From: UBA9659 sp965208605
GTDB lineage: Bacteria > Pseudomonadota > Gammaproteobacteria > Pseudomonadales > Azotimanducaceae
DNA length: 64,000 nt
Assembly: GCA_965208605.1 (NCBI GenBank)
Contig: OZ242345.1
Location: 806,001-870,000, forward strand
Reading direction: 5' to 3'
The number at the start of each line of letters is the position of its first letter. Within the stretch, counting starts at the first letter, position 1. Shown in pieces: positions 22,701 through 28,007 of the stretch. Both the position numbers and the translations under genes were made by a program. The notes beneath the pieces are model-generated. The model did no database searches and was not told the origin of the DNA. It was given only the letters and a program-made list of their open reading frames with translations.

Positions 22701-24389
22701 GGAAGCGGTGCCCAACACCATCTGCACCACCCGCACACTGCCCTCGGCATATCTGCCTTCTGGCAGGGTGAAGAAGGTGCCGGTGCCGAGGGTGAAGGTC
22801 GGGCTGGCGGTGTCGCTGTTGGTGGAATAGCGCCAGACGCTGCCGGGCAGAGTCGACAGCCCGCTTACATTCACCCGACCAGTCTTCGTATAGCGGTCGT
22901 GGTCCTGGAAGCCGGTATCTTCGTGCAGGGTGATGATTGGCGTGGACGGTGCGGGTGCCGGCTGCACGTCGCCGGAGGTTTCCGCGAACGCGCGCTTGTT
23001 CGGACCAAGCCTGTCCGTATACTCAACATTGACGCCTATGAGGTTGCCAAGTTCTGCCAGTGGCAGGGTATAGGTCATGCTGGTGGCGCCTGCGATGTCG
23101 CCGAAATCACCGCTCGCGCCGGCCGCCTTGCGCTGCCATTGGTAGGTAATATCGGTTACCTCCCCGTCCGGGTCACTCACGGTGGCGGTCAAGGTGTCGC
23201 CGACCCGTATCGTGCCGGAGATGGCAACGCTGCCATCCCGATCCACACTCGAATCCCGCGCCGTGCCGGTAACCTCCGCCACCGCCACCGGACCCCTGTT
23301 GCCGTTGTCGCTTCCACCAGTGCCAACCGCCCGATCGCTCACGCTCTGCGGGGCAAGGGCAAGGGTGAACTCGGTCTTGTTCGGGGTGAAGGTAATGTTG
23401 AAATTTGTACTGAAGCCGGACGAGGGGGAAACGCCAGTCACATTGACCCCTTCGTTAACGGCGAAATCACCCGCTGCCAAACCGGTTACCGGCTCGGAGA
23501 AGGTGATACGGTGCGTCTGCGACTTGCCCGTCTCACCGTGGGTAATGGTTCCGAAGTTGCTGACAGTCGGCGCTATGGTGTCAATTGTGAAGGTCTCGTT
23601 TGACTCAAAGAAGGCGTCCCTCCTAACATCATATCGGCTACCAACCTTCTTGATCAGATTGCCGGCAACGTCGGTCGGCTCAGGGCTGCCAGGAAAGATA
23701 TCCCGTATCGTAATTTGGGCCAGACGAGCGCGGGCGGTGTCGTCGCCCTCGACCACCGTGTAGGTGCCAATGAACAAAACAGCACTGGTCGCAGTTGCCG
23801 TAATTCTGCCAGCATTGGTACCCCTACCCGTGCCCACGTCTACCGCTATCCTCGCCCTCTGCGCCGGGGAATCTGGGAATAAGAGTTCATCGTCGACTTC
23901 TATTAAGACGCGGATTCGGTCGCCAACCTTATAGATGCCATCGGGCGAGTCGGAGAAAATCCTTTCAATTCCCGGGGGAGTCACGTCTAGCGTAAACGGA
24001 GCCAACGCTATGCTGTCGGAATTGGTATCCCCCCTGCTTTGTCTGATTAGCACCTGCTGTTCTACATACACGGCACTCTCGTTGGGCAGGTCAAAGGTCG
24101 CCCTTCCACTAGCATTGAAAGTGCCACCTCTTTGGTAACTGTCACCAGCGTCGACGGAGAAAGTCACATGGGCACCCTCCATACCATCTGTCACATTCAC
24201 CCTTCTCGAGTTGGTGATGCGGTCGGTGTTGCTGATGCCACTATCAGTAATAGTGGCGAATATCGTGGCCAGGCTCTGCGCATGCGCCGTGCCGGGCACG
24301 AACAGCGCAAGCGCAGCGGTGGCGAGCAGCAGCGCGGCTAGTGCCGCCGTGGCTGCCGTCAAGGCAAGTGCCGCCGCCCGCCCCCTCAT
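7713..24389 (-). CDS. Giant modular surface adhesin, N-terminal part (autotransporter passenger)
   Basis: About 5,550 residues of extracellular modules. I take the start at 24389, where a signal peptide begins (MRGRAAALAL... leading to GTAHAQS, cleavage after AHA); the frame is open upstream to 24791. Nine copies of an Ig-like module with the pattern DTG-SDSDRIT...ATWEYS...WQDGSGT-FT--EGVY start near 24250, 22940, 21440, 20260, 18430, 17830, 13215, 12360 and 10335. Six cadherin-like beta-sandwich modules end in TKTYTVTVTR. Two cadherin repeats lie near 16945-16600 and 11875-11560, an FN3 domain near 8855-8545, and a Calx-beta domain at the end. Ig-like modules with the TFSEAVTG and LAADSVTDLAGNTGPAS patterns alternate with them. 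There are no RTX nonapeptides, so secretion by the C-terminal barrel is more likely than type I export. The frame ends at a TGA (7713-7715) caused by a one-base shift. Confidence 0.8.
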   Translation of the reverse strand: MRGRAAALALTAATAALAALLLATAALALFVPGTAHAQSLATIFATITDSGISNTDRITNSRRVNVTDGMEGAHVTFSVDAGDSYQRGGTFNASGRATFDLPNESAVYVEQQVLIRQSRGDTNSDSIALAPFTLDVTPPGIERIFSDSPDGIYKVGDRIRVLIEVDDELLFPDSPAQRARIAVDVGTGRGTNAGRITATATSAVLFIGTYTVVEGDDTARARLAQITIRDIFPGSPEPTDVAGNLIKKVGSRYDVRRDAFFESNETFTIDTIAPTVSNFGTITHGETGKSQTHRITFSEPVTGLAAGDFAVNEGVNVTGVSPSSGFSTNFNITFTPNKTEFTLALAPQSVSDRAVGTGGSDNGNRGPVAVAEVTGTARDSSVDRDGSVAISGTIRVGDTLTATVSDPDGEVTDITYQWQRKAAGASGDFGDIAGATSMTYTLPLAELGNLIGVNVEYTDRLGPNKRAFAETSGDVQPAPAPSTPIITLHEDTGFQDHDRYTKTGRVNVSGLSTLPGSVWRYSTNSDTASPTFTLGTGTFFTLPEGRYAEGSVRVVQMVLGTASAPAQFAEVTIDSTIPEFHYAGPDPYLSFPFDRGGFPENFEVTDNLDPRFPYPVRPHDTGAYSAGVPGTYTLTYEEFDRAGNIATLRITFIIRSTDASLSNLVFAPAVTLKPAFDAATFAYTTVEVAEAVASVTLTPTTTDDGATLTVNGTPVRSGEASQAITLGADKTTVTIVVAAEHDPETSSSSLAAASETETYTIVVSRAGPDLTAPVIALRTISGTGATDGDPSYLNAGDQLIVVLDIDEPLAPESLAAAVTLLVDGTVYGTPLDLVAVEGPNRYQAVYTIPSEPQRSGTLSLRVSGLADASGHVAADVVFVPADALDVTYILDTIPIPLVLVGAPSVNTLIGVPYFDSGVTGGTVSVVITDSADMVVAAVDTSAAGEYTYTYRATDQAGNVTTLTRRVTVGDIAGAPPAQPSVMLNADTAPADYAAGDSDRITMEGDLNVADLVPGATWEYSINSGGDWQDGSGTQFTVDEGVYTDDQVRVRQTRNGGVSAFAGARAFSVDVTPPTVATFEVPGVGTVGVRQPINLMFSEAVFGLEVGDFFVFGDNEVHSVAPGEGPATTYTIDYTPRETSFQLRLPPQIVFDLAGNRGPASTHNANGTAGEAADTTAPTVTTFDTPVVGLIGTAQTHPITFSEAVTDVEVGDFSTTGATVNEVTGAGNTRTITFTPNAETYTLTLDANSVSDRAAAGANRGPANPASVSGTAVRDIIPPTVLTFEDIATVGMLGESQTHPLTFSEAVIGLAVADFTTEGAEVNSIAPAVGPASTYTITFTPTAPDYTLTLAANAVMDPVGNTGPLRPLQVSGTTRLTARISDTGVSDSDRITNDNRLTVAGVGSGATWEYSVNSGSNWHTGVGTQFTVDEGTYADDVVRVRRLMDGVTSEFVGVPGFTLDTTPPDAEWGNSNAKQIGEEFSNRITFTEAVSGVDVAAFSRRMAMPTTTTTVGATVNRVTVISPSAYLVHLTPFVKGINVILYRGNIMDLAGNAGPVGTVNRQSQAFDNTPPTPSFESESSGGKVSGTRTFVNADDTVTFEVSFNETIDTATLVGAAQFRLAGSDDPAPQDLLATIVPNRYDAVYRVRADDLGLLTITVSGVMDTSGMEATEATYPAPSDPDFFADNTPPEATLVGAGASILLNAAYTPPHPGVTSNDNNDSLRLTVTNPDGAEQTLASGTVTAVAAGAAPPALDTSIRGIHTYTYTVSDVAGNSVVLRREIAVGFAPVLSFNHGHSRGSIVGGRVILSGGDTVRVNMATEALESASLVGAAQFQFAGSDNPPPQDITGSSSSGYRAEYRLQIGDTGAVTFKVSGVASEATGGVAPDITYVLAGYVADTTVDLTLVGDTDLFILPFAVYNEPDPGATSSKSGTTVEGPTIVGPGGATALDTSVPGTYTYTYTVEDAFGNVATVRRTVVVGTAPDAPLATLNSDTGPSDSDRYTNDARLNVTGVGADATWQYSTDAGANWQDGSDTQFTGTEGVYTQFSVPEGVYTDDEVRVRLTLEGVTSAFAGVPGFTLDVTPPTAPTFSGTLFTPRIGREYFRTIVFTEPVTDVELSDFSASHGVVLDSVGYTFTPEHADNYSVVFTLDVEFFTLTLAANSVLDLAGNWGPPTALTAIAYPVAPVLTLANDTGVSDSDWITSDGRVHVGLVANSTWEYSTDGGATWQDGSGTHFTLPEGFYRGGKVLARQTRLERQSGGGFTPNITIDSTPPVVTFDPDDLSSSGGTSTGGLLLNADDTLTVVVESNEFLADASLRRAVQFELSDSDNPPPQDLLRIGMSRQYQATYTVRDGDAGALTFTLSGVHDVAGGEAEELSVAIPGYTLDTALPQPTLLGAATASVALNAAYTPPHPGVETDTGDTLVLTLTRNGGSEQTLASGTPPALDTSRDGFYTYTYTVTDAAGNVAIVTRNVTVGTAEAPNTAPVIDRTNRQVNHPENTPAIDSVARYTALNTEGDNLTWSLGGTDAELFTLITIDPAGTTGFLAFKESPDFEDATDADGDGTYEIDIIATDDGTPNAAGTLTVTVTLVNVEETGAIGAIDGIPLIGELLTAGEITDPDGGVTDITYQWEIVDDDGDDHITLHGATKKTYLLEHFIGTLGNSVHVVATYNDGHGDDKRVISAATATITDLPTFLDFIASSVGGERGERTTHLNTGDTVAVRVEVNRELTTESLVGAVQFELSDSANPPPQDFVRVTEAGCGAAGLCIYDALYVVRDGDTGTPTFRVSGLMTLDGDALPDGVDVISAYLIDAIKPSATLGAIPEGVAMIGETRTTGLIFDEVVTDLELNDFATSSGLTVVSINNNPEGVAGMDYVIGYEVSATPFTLTLSADAVVDIASNTGPASEVSVTGYAMDTTKPTATFAAIPDDELVIGKSSGVTLTFDEAITGLSRTDISTEGARITGIFFLGSAGTDHSIIFTPTAATFTLTLAANSVSDRARPIANSGPDMEVSVTGTATPAVALPTDATLSALSLTRGDPAESLELSPAFASDTEGYTANVPRGTADIRMTATTNHADASVTITAPSATLTRDGAASAITGMAVGEHIITIIVTSADGSATKTYTVTVTRVTAPEVQTFASPAAGVIGERQTVEITFTERVTDVDAGDFSGTSGATVHNVVDTGDQTTYTITFTPTATSFTLLLTLNSVLDLNRGPGPFSASGNSVVGTAVLSADADLSALTLADNNGTVIALDSTFASATVDYTANVANEVSSVTVTPTANASASVTVDGTAVIRGRTSAAIDLPVDLAKAIAIVVTAADGSIKTYTLRVTRAVSTQADLSALTISEGTLSPTFAADTLAYTANAGHAETFVTLTPTGIDTITAITVNGIAVESGAVSARVGLNAGANVIRIMVTAEDGTTTKTYTVTVTRGAATGPPVSLVGDEFVTFSLGSVYADPGVTTTDPEATIVTTVLRAGQTSPTDVPNNFHTLSLNPEGVHILIYVVTNTDGASTTITRTITVTPEDPFAPTVDLGSIADGVIGTAQMHDIVFSEPVTGLMLDDFSSLSVTFISVVDTGDQTTYTLTFTPLTAGFRIEIAAYSVTDLDGTNTEGPITSDSKAGFAVPANRAPVANAGPDQSVDTGARVTLAGSATDLDTDDNLVYSWAQTGGSTVSLSALDIAAPTFTAPASAATLVFTLTVTDDDDVPLSDADTVTIAVAVPLGLALAVDAGAEADDGFTNNGLVNVAGLVGGGATWKYSTNGGTNFATGSGSSFTLDEGVYAAGAVQVVQTVGGTDSAAASLGAVTIDVTPPTVVFFNDPDDGVIGTRQRTSIRFSEGVILRPEYLTADGATVHATTMPRDNLNYQVAFTPSATTYSLTLPVDSIADLAGNTGPASPSIANGSAVADTTKPEFDLYRGLDGGVVGRERESELRFTEDVSGLEISDFAGSTGVTVSDVSVGDRADSWLITFTPTATAFSLVLAADSVTDGGANTGPTTAQTQSSSATLPPPTIALADDTGASASDGATQNGQVDVTVVTGATWKYLTDGGTTFAAGSGGSFTLDEGVYAAGNVQVVQTLDSTDSAIARLGAISVDNTPPVIALNGEESITLTVGDTYTETATVSDNLDAGIVLDIAGDAVDTSSTGTYTVTYAATDAAGNEAAPRTRTVLVPNTAPSITTSAALRHAENDVAAVTTLSADDAEGDTITWSLTGTDAGLFAIDSTSGVLTFNTPPNFEDAQDAGADNSYQVTVTATDDGEPNMDDTLDVTVTVTNVNEPGRITNIIGLARVGETLTTGEVTDPDGIITSIEYEWGRALPGERHRSIRGARQRTYTLVADDIGNTIEVFASYQDGFGFDADERDVTSAPTAVVIAETATLSADADLSALTISQGTLPTFAADTISYAVSVDNDVTSVTLTPTTNHAGASVTVDDATASSGTASAPITLAPGLNALDIVVTAQDGTSTKTYTVRVTRVTTPFAVTIPPLGKSTVGNLANVRVTFAQAVTGLTSSDFTATNASLGTLSGSGTEYIVTYTPSAPAPVTLSIAAARVTDADGNPNDAASATGNATAVATPTTSKPRFVATTTIAGLTTAEFDEFNFVSGIATLLSVPPEDVRVLSIAAGSVVVEYEVVADTVAVRDERVTALSTATQTDLRSAIDQNIPSTAAVTTTAPVTEAAVAPAAPSLALAVDTGSSPTDGITQNGRVNVMALADSATWKYSVNGGTDFTTGTDSDPNTNVAFFTLPDGDYAAGDVQVVQTLSGTDSDAASLGAVTVDNAAPVLMELTVPAEGVIGTVQDYTIIFDEAVTGLSGSHITGVTTHSVTASDDQTTYTIAFSPIITSYLLVISADSVTDLAGNIGPVEGRSVSGDAISIDATLFDLEISAGTLSPEFASDTEDYTAGVATAVASVTLTPTTENRDATVTVDGTPVVSGEASAPITLALGVAKAIAIFVTAEDGTTTKTYTVTVTRALSDPPILTISTTDISSTGGETSGTTTLLNASSGLGADTLTLLVDSDKPLAGTVQFELADSSNPPPQDLIATSEPNQYQATYTLRDGDSGAITFTARGVTDALGTPAEQLSFDGTPVEDLSFEIPGYAADTSPPVVTLVGKARVSVALGGSYTDAGVTTLDDEDTVVLTIAGPGGATALDTSTAGIYTYTYTVTDAAGNVDDTVTRTVTVGAPGAPSTFSVTALAEGVRLDWEIPSATGSSAITGYQYRQRTASETFSHALDEPNGWQTASAAETYTLTIGDLIVGIQYFFEVRAENSVGVGEASATASATPTEPPQLVLELAGAYPTTATSENADDETRVLANFAREVASVGDKQHDLMQFRAFSDRGILRVRNLMITRTDPGTSPNYADSDDFKASTTVAEGQSSDDFPTIPLICSQDPTVTCDEGFLVLPKGTVEDRNASVYEFAIVNDDGIIELPEKVSFRAAYEYQNTAGNWIARTSQAATLTIENADHTDVNVQTTAFSVEEGVGVAEVVFVLSEETTFPVQVIWEVTRESTATVDDDYTLPESNFVTIVAGETESEPVVISTVDANVNDDSEAEETLIIRSPN
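7723..7733 (-). other. -1 frameshift (one missing base) inside Calx-beta domain
   Basis: On the minus strand the codons read GAG GAG ACG CTG ATT ATA CGA TCA CCG AAC TGA (EETLIIRSPN-stop). Reading back one base after ATT ATA gives EETLIITITELTANGLPMP, which restores a normal Calx-beta strand and continues into the barrel frame. The site is not a canonical X-XXY-YYZ slippery heptamer. A real deletion or a sequencing or assembly error is therefore more likely than programmed frameshifting. Confidence 0.85.
10360..10668 (-). other. Non-Ig, SEA-like segment within the giant adhesin
   Basis: About 100 residues (start KPRFVATTTIAGLT, core VSGIATLLSVPPEDVRVLSI, AAGSVVVEYEVVAD, then DLRSAIDQNIPS) differ from all surrounding Ig-like modules. 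The pattern of a short strand, helix, VPPEDVRV strand and GSVVVEYEV strand recalls SEA-type domains, some of which self-cleave. No GS(V)VVV cleavage motif of the mucin type is exactly present. The domain call is inference. Confidence 0.4.
18232..18291 (-). repeat. 30-bp in-frame duplication inside an Ig-like module
   Basis: Two consecutive 30-bp units (18232-18261, 18262-18291) encode QFTGTEGVYT and QFSVPEGVYT in the fifth copy of the DTG-SDSD module. All other copies have this segment once. The event keeps the frame and adds ten residues. Confidence 0.85.
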
Positions 24390-24791
24390 TCTCGCCGAAG
24401 CTACTGACAACGCCGCTAGTGCCGCCGCCCCCGCCGTCATTCTCGAGCTTGCTCGGGAATCCAGCCTGTATATCCTTCCGCTATCCACGCCGCCTGACGC
24501 TACCGCGCCGTCACCCACCCGGCCCCGCGCCGTCATTCTCGAGCTTGCTCGGGAATCCAGCCTGTATATCTTTCCGCCATCCACGCCGCCTGACGCTTTC
24601 GCGCCGACACCCACCCGGCCCCGCGCCGTCATTCTCGCCGAACCCAGTCGTACCGCCTTCGGCGGGACGACTGGGTTCGGGGGGAATCCAGCCTGCCAGC
24701 GCAAGCCGCCATGCCCTTTGCCCATTGTCCTGGAGGCAAAAACGAATTTCGTGACTAGAGTAGTGATGGGACTGGGGACTAGTGCGTTCAT
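24390..24791 (-). other. Open extension upstream of the adhesin signal peptide, made largely of repeats
   Basis: The adhesin frame stays open for 134 more codons up to an ATG at 24791 that has AAAGGG nine bases upstream. Residues 31 onwards are translated repeat DNA (for example RLDSRASSRMTARGRVG twice). Either the true start is at 24389 or 24440 and this is leader DNA, or the repeats inserted in frame between an original N-terminal region and the signal helix. A weak promoter-like pair lies upstream on the minus strand (TTTACA and TACAAT at about 24900-24872, spacing about 15). Confidence 0.5.
24436..24700. repeat. Dispersed repeat with 96-bp tandem duplication
   Basis: GTCATTCTCGAGCTTGCTCG occurs at 24436 and 24532, and the 96-bp units repeat almost exactly (24436-24531, 24532-24627). 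A third family member at 24628 carries a hairpin of 15 bp with one mismatch (24643-24657 and 24661-24675, loop TTC). The period of 96 is 32 codons, so the adhesin frame is not broken. Confidence 0.88.
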
Positions 24792-24942
24792 GAGAATGGG
24801 CCCTTTATCGTGAATAAAATTGGTTTTGGTCGCGCCACCTGCACTTGGCAGTATATAGCCAATGTTTGGGGCATTGTATATGAAAAATACTACTGTAAAT
24901 AAACAAAATTTGGTAGTGGATTGTTGAACATACGCGCCACCC

Positions 24943-25110
24943 TCGCCGCCGCGCTGCTACCGCGCCGCCATCCTCGCGGCCCCACGCCGCTTCCGCGCCT
25001 CCGCCGTCACACTCGCGGCCCCACGCCGTCATTCTCGCCACCCCAGTCATCACAGCCAGCGGCAGGTGACGGGGGTGACGGGAATCCAGAGGAACAAAGG
25101 CAACCACCTC
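24943..25110. repeat. Degenerate dispersed repeat block
   Basis: Repeated CGCGGCCCCACGCCG pieces are followed by GTCATTCTCGCCACCCCAGTC, CAGGTGACGGGGGTGACGGG and AATCCAGAGGAACAAAGG. Together with 24792-24942 and 25111-25321, which show nothing coding, it fills the gap before the small gene at 25322. Confidence 0.7.
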
Positions 25111-25321
25111 TGGGGCATGTGAGCCAAAACTGCAGTCAATTAAGACATAACTGTCAGCAAAACCAGACATAGTTTATTCGCCAGAGCCATCCATCTTAGT
25201 AAAGTATGCAACCAGTTTAAGAAGTTGAGGCTGCCATAAGTTATGAACTGATACAGAATTGTGTGGTATATTCCAGGCGTGAAATGATCACGCATATTTT
25301 AACAACATAGAGGAAAACAAC

Positions 25322-25660
25322 ATGGACACACTAGCCAGTGCTAATATCCTGACAGAAGCGGGGTTTGTCGACTCGCAAGCTCAAGCCGTGATTGCCGTGA
25401 TGAATGACAACCTTGCCACCAAAGACGATCTTGAAAACCTTCGCCTTGCCACCCAACGTGACATGAAGGACCTGGGAACTTCCCTCCGCAATGACATAAA
25501 AGGAGATATTAAAAGCCTCGGCGAAGACATACAAAAAACCAACATTAAGTTGGAATATCAACTTTTGTTAATCAAATGGATGGGGGCTGTCTCAGTTGGC
25601 GGGGTGCTTACCATCACAGCTGCAGCGGTTACCTTCGTGTTTCAGACACTTGCTACCTAA
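25322..25660 (+). CDS. Small coiled-coil protein with C-terminal membrane helix (DUF1640-like)
   Basis: A 112-residue protein of unknown function. It begins with a short helical region (LTEAGFVDSQAQAVIAVMND), then a charged coiled coil of the type ATKDDLENLRLATQRDMKDL with heptads through residue 75. It ends in a hydrophobic helix (IKWMGAVSVGGVLTITAAAVTFVF, about residues 85-108). This layout matches small bacterial relatives of the DUF1640/CCDC90 family, in which the same Ala-Thr-Lys-x-Asp-Leu motif occurs. The start has a good ribosome-binding site (GAGGAAAACAACATG). It stands alone between two repeat blocks and its codon use is less GC-rich than its neighbours. Role not known. Confidence 0.7.
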   Translation: MDTLASANILTEAGFVDSQAQAVIAVMNDNLATKDDLENLRLATQRDMKDLGTSLRNDIKGDIKSLGEDIQKTNIKLEYQLLLIKWMGAVSVGGVLTITAAAVTFVFQTLAT

Positions 25661-25677
25661 CAATTCGCTTGACTCCC

Positions 25678-26062
25678 TCCCCGTCATTGTCCGGCTTGCC
25701 CGGACAATCCAGAGTGGCGCCCTAATCCGCCCCGCGCCGTCAGAATCAAGGTAGGCGGGAATCCAGAGTCGTCACCCTCCCCGCGCCACCGCGCCGTCAG
25801 GATCAAAGAAGGCGGGAATCCAGAGGAACAAAGGCAACCGCCTTGGGCATGTACACAACAACAAGATGGTTCGTCGCTCCCCGTCACTCTCGGGCTTGCC
25901 CCAGAATCCGGCTCCCCGTCACTCTCGGGCTTGCCCTCTGACGGATTGGAGGACAGGGGTAAATCGGAACACAATACTCTTTTTTACTGGATTCCCGAGC
26001 AAGCTCGAGAATGACGGCGCGGGGCGCCGTAAGCCGCCACTCTGGATTCCCATCACCCGGTT
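25678..26062. repeat. Composite dispersed repeat block before ilvI
   Basis: This contains at least four pieces: ATTGTCCGG/CCGGACAAT hairpin (25685-25707), GTCAGGATCAAAGAAGGCGG (about 25798), two CTCGGGCTTGCC units (about 25889 and 25923), and CTGGATTCCCGAGCAAGCTC with GAGAATGACGGCG (25988-26020). The segment with CTCTGACGG..GGAGGAC..GGGGTAAA (25935-25965) recurs after nth at 61918-61945. Bases 26063-26178 show no gene. Confidence 0.8.
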
Positions 26063-26178
26063 GCACTTCGGAGTTGAATCCAAGGCTATCAGCTATGGTT
26101 TGACTAGTGTGCAAGGATGTTTGAGAATGCGCGCCCGTTGCGGCTTGCCACTAGGATGCACTTTATAAAATGAGGGCT

Positions 26179-26248
26179 CTTAACGACACAGACTTAACAA
26201 CGCACACTTAACGACGCACACTTAACGACGCACACTTAACACCACAGA
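26179..26248 (+). repeat. 14-bp x5 tandem repeat in ilvI leader
   Basis: Five units of CTTAACGACGCACA with few mismatches lie immediately upstream of the ilvI ribosome-binding region. The unit length is not a codon multiple. If it lies within the promoter or leader it may affect spacing, but no promoter was identified with confidence. Confidence 0.88.
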
Positions 26249-26267
26249 AGGGATACAGGGTACACGG

Positions 26268-28007
26268 GTGGAAAATCTATCTGGCGGAGAGATATTAGTC
26301 CGAGCACTCCAGGATGAAGGCGTTGAGTACGTCTTTGGGTATCCAGGCGGTGCCGTCCTGCATATCTATGATGCAATCTTCAAGCAAAACAACATTCAAC
26401 ATGTATTGGTGCGCCATGAGCAGGCAGCAACCCACATGGCAGACGGCTATGCTCGGTCGACGGGTCAGCCGGGGGTAGTGCTGGTAACTAGCGGTCCGGG
26501 TGCTACCAACGCCATCACCGGCATCGCCACCGCGTGCATGGACTCCATTCCGATGGTGGTGCTCTCCGGGCAGGTCATGTCGCATTTGATTGGCACCGAT
26601 TCTTTTCAGGAAACCGACATGGTCGGCATATCCAGACCGATCGTGAAGCACAGCTTCCTCATCAAGTCCGCCAGCGAAATAGCCACCACCGTCAAGAAAG
26701 CATTTTACATCGCCACGACCGGCCGCCCCGGCCCCGTGGTCATTGATATTCCCAAAGATGTGACCAATCCGACGGATCTCTACCCTTATGTATATCCAGA
26801 CCAGATAGTGATGCGTTCATACTCTCCAGCCAGCGCCGCCCCCCTGGAGCAGATTAAACAAGCAGTTGACCTCTTGCTCGGGGCCGAGCGCCCCATGCTC
26901 TACACGGGCGGCGGGGTCATTCAAGGGAATGGCTCGGCACAGCTCATCCAGATGACTCGCCTGCTGGGCTTCCCGATCACCAGCACCCTGATGGGATTAG
27001 GTGCCTATCCGGGAACCGACGAGCAGTTCCTGGGTATGCTCGGCATGCACGGCACCTTTGAGGCTAACAATGCAATGCATCACTGTGACCTGCTACTCGC
27101 AGTCGGGGCGCGCTTTGACGACCGGGTGACCAGTACGGTGTCCAAATTCTGCCCCAATGCGAACATCATCCACATAGATATAGATCCAGCGGCAATTTCC
27201 AAAAATGTCGCGGCTGATATACCCATAGTCGGCGCAGTTGATCTGGTATTGACGGAAATGCTCCGCCTGTTGGAACCGGAAGTTGCCCGCCGTAGCAAGG
27301 CGCAGAAGCAACTGCTGGCAGCCTGGTGGGAGCAGATTAACGGCTGGCGCCAACAGGACTGCCTCAAGGTGATTCGCCCAGCAGAAGACCCTGAGGTCAT
27401 CATGCCGCAAGAAGCGGTACAAGCCGTGTATAAACTCAGCGGCGGCAATGCCTATGTGACTTCTGATGTGGGGCAGCACCAGATGTTCGCGGCGCTCTAC
27501 TATCCTTTTGATGAGCCACGCAAGTGGATTAACTCAGGGGGTCTGGGCACCATGGGCTTCGGTCTGCCGGCGGCCATGGGCGTGCAGATGGCGCATCCTG
27601 ATGCCCAGGTGCTCTGTATTACTGGCGAAGGTAGCATCCAGATGAATATCCAGGAATTATCAACCTGCTCCCAGTATGGTCTCGGCATCAAGATCATTAA
27701 CCTGAACAACCAAGCTCTCGGCATGGTCAAGCAATGGCAGGACATGCAGTACGAAGGACGCTATTCCCACAGTTATATGGACTCACTGCCAGACTTTGTG
27801 GGTCTTGCGGAATCCTACGGCCATGTGGGTTTCAAAATCAGCTCTCGGGACCAACTAGAACCGGTCTTGAAGGAAGCCCTGTCCCTGGACAAGCAGCTGG
27901 TGTTCGTCGACATCATGGTTGACCCCAAAGAGCATGTATATCCCATGCTGGTTGCACCCAACGGCTCAATGCGGGATATGTGGTTGCGGAAGGGAGTGAG
28001 AACCTGA
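26268..28007 (+). CDS. ilvI: Acetolactate synthase large subunit
   Basis: Catalytic subunit of acetohydroxyacid synthase, the first common step of valine, leucine and isoleucine synthesis, using ThDP, Mg2+ and FAD. The 579-residue protein has the three ThDP-enzyme domains: VFGYPGGAVLHIYD near the N-terminus with the catalytic Glu in VRHEQAATHMADGYAR, the central FAD-binding region (LLLAVGARFDDRVT), and the C-terminal ThDP motif TGEGSIQMN...NLNNQALGMVKQWQD. The motif has GEG in place of GDG, as in several proteobacterial relatives. Start is GTG at 26268 with AGGG upstream. It overlaps ilvH by one base (TGATG), so the subunits are coupled. The usual ilvC partner does not follow. Confidence 0.95.
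   Translation: MENLSGGEILVRALQDEGVEYVFGYPGGAVLHIYDAIFKQNNIQHVLVRHEQAATHMADGYARSTGQPGVVLVTSGPGATNAITGIATACMDSIPMVVLSGQVMSHLIGTDSFQETDMVGISRPIVKHSFLIKSASEIATTVKKAFYIATTGRPGPVVIDIPKDVTNPTDLYPYVYPDQIVMRSYSPASAAPLEQIKQAVDLLLGAERPMLYTGGGVIQGNGSAQLIQMTRLLGFPITSTLMGLGAYPGTDEQFLGMLGMHGTFEANNAMHHCDLLLAVGARFDDRVTSTVSKFCPNANIIHIDIDPAAISKNVAADIPIVGAVDLVLTEMLRLLEPEVARRSKAQKQLLAAWWEQINGWRQQDCLKVIRPAEDPEVIMPQEAVQAVYKLSGGNAYVTSDVGQHQMFAALYYPFDEPRKWINSGGLGTMGFGLPAAMGVQMAHPDAQVLCITGEGSIQMNIQELSTCSQYGLGIKIINLNNQALGMVKQWQDMQYEGRYSHSYMDSLPDFVGLAESYGHVGFKISSRDQLEPVLKEALSLDKQLVFVDIMVDPKEHVYPMLVAPNGSMRDMWLRKGVRT

Noticed and set aside
7713..24389. RTX-type, type I-secreted adhesin
   Set aside because: No GGxGxDxUx nonapeptide repeats were seen and the C-terminus is a barrel ending in Phe.
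27600..27650. GEG instead of GDG in the IlvI ThDP motif
   Set aside because: The same substitution occurs in several proteobacterial acetolactate synthases and the rest of the motif is intact, so it is not evidence of inactivity.
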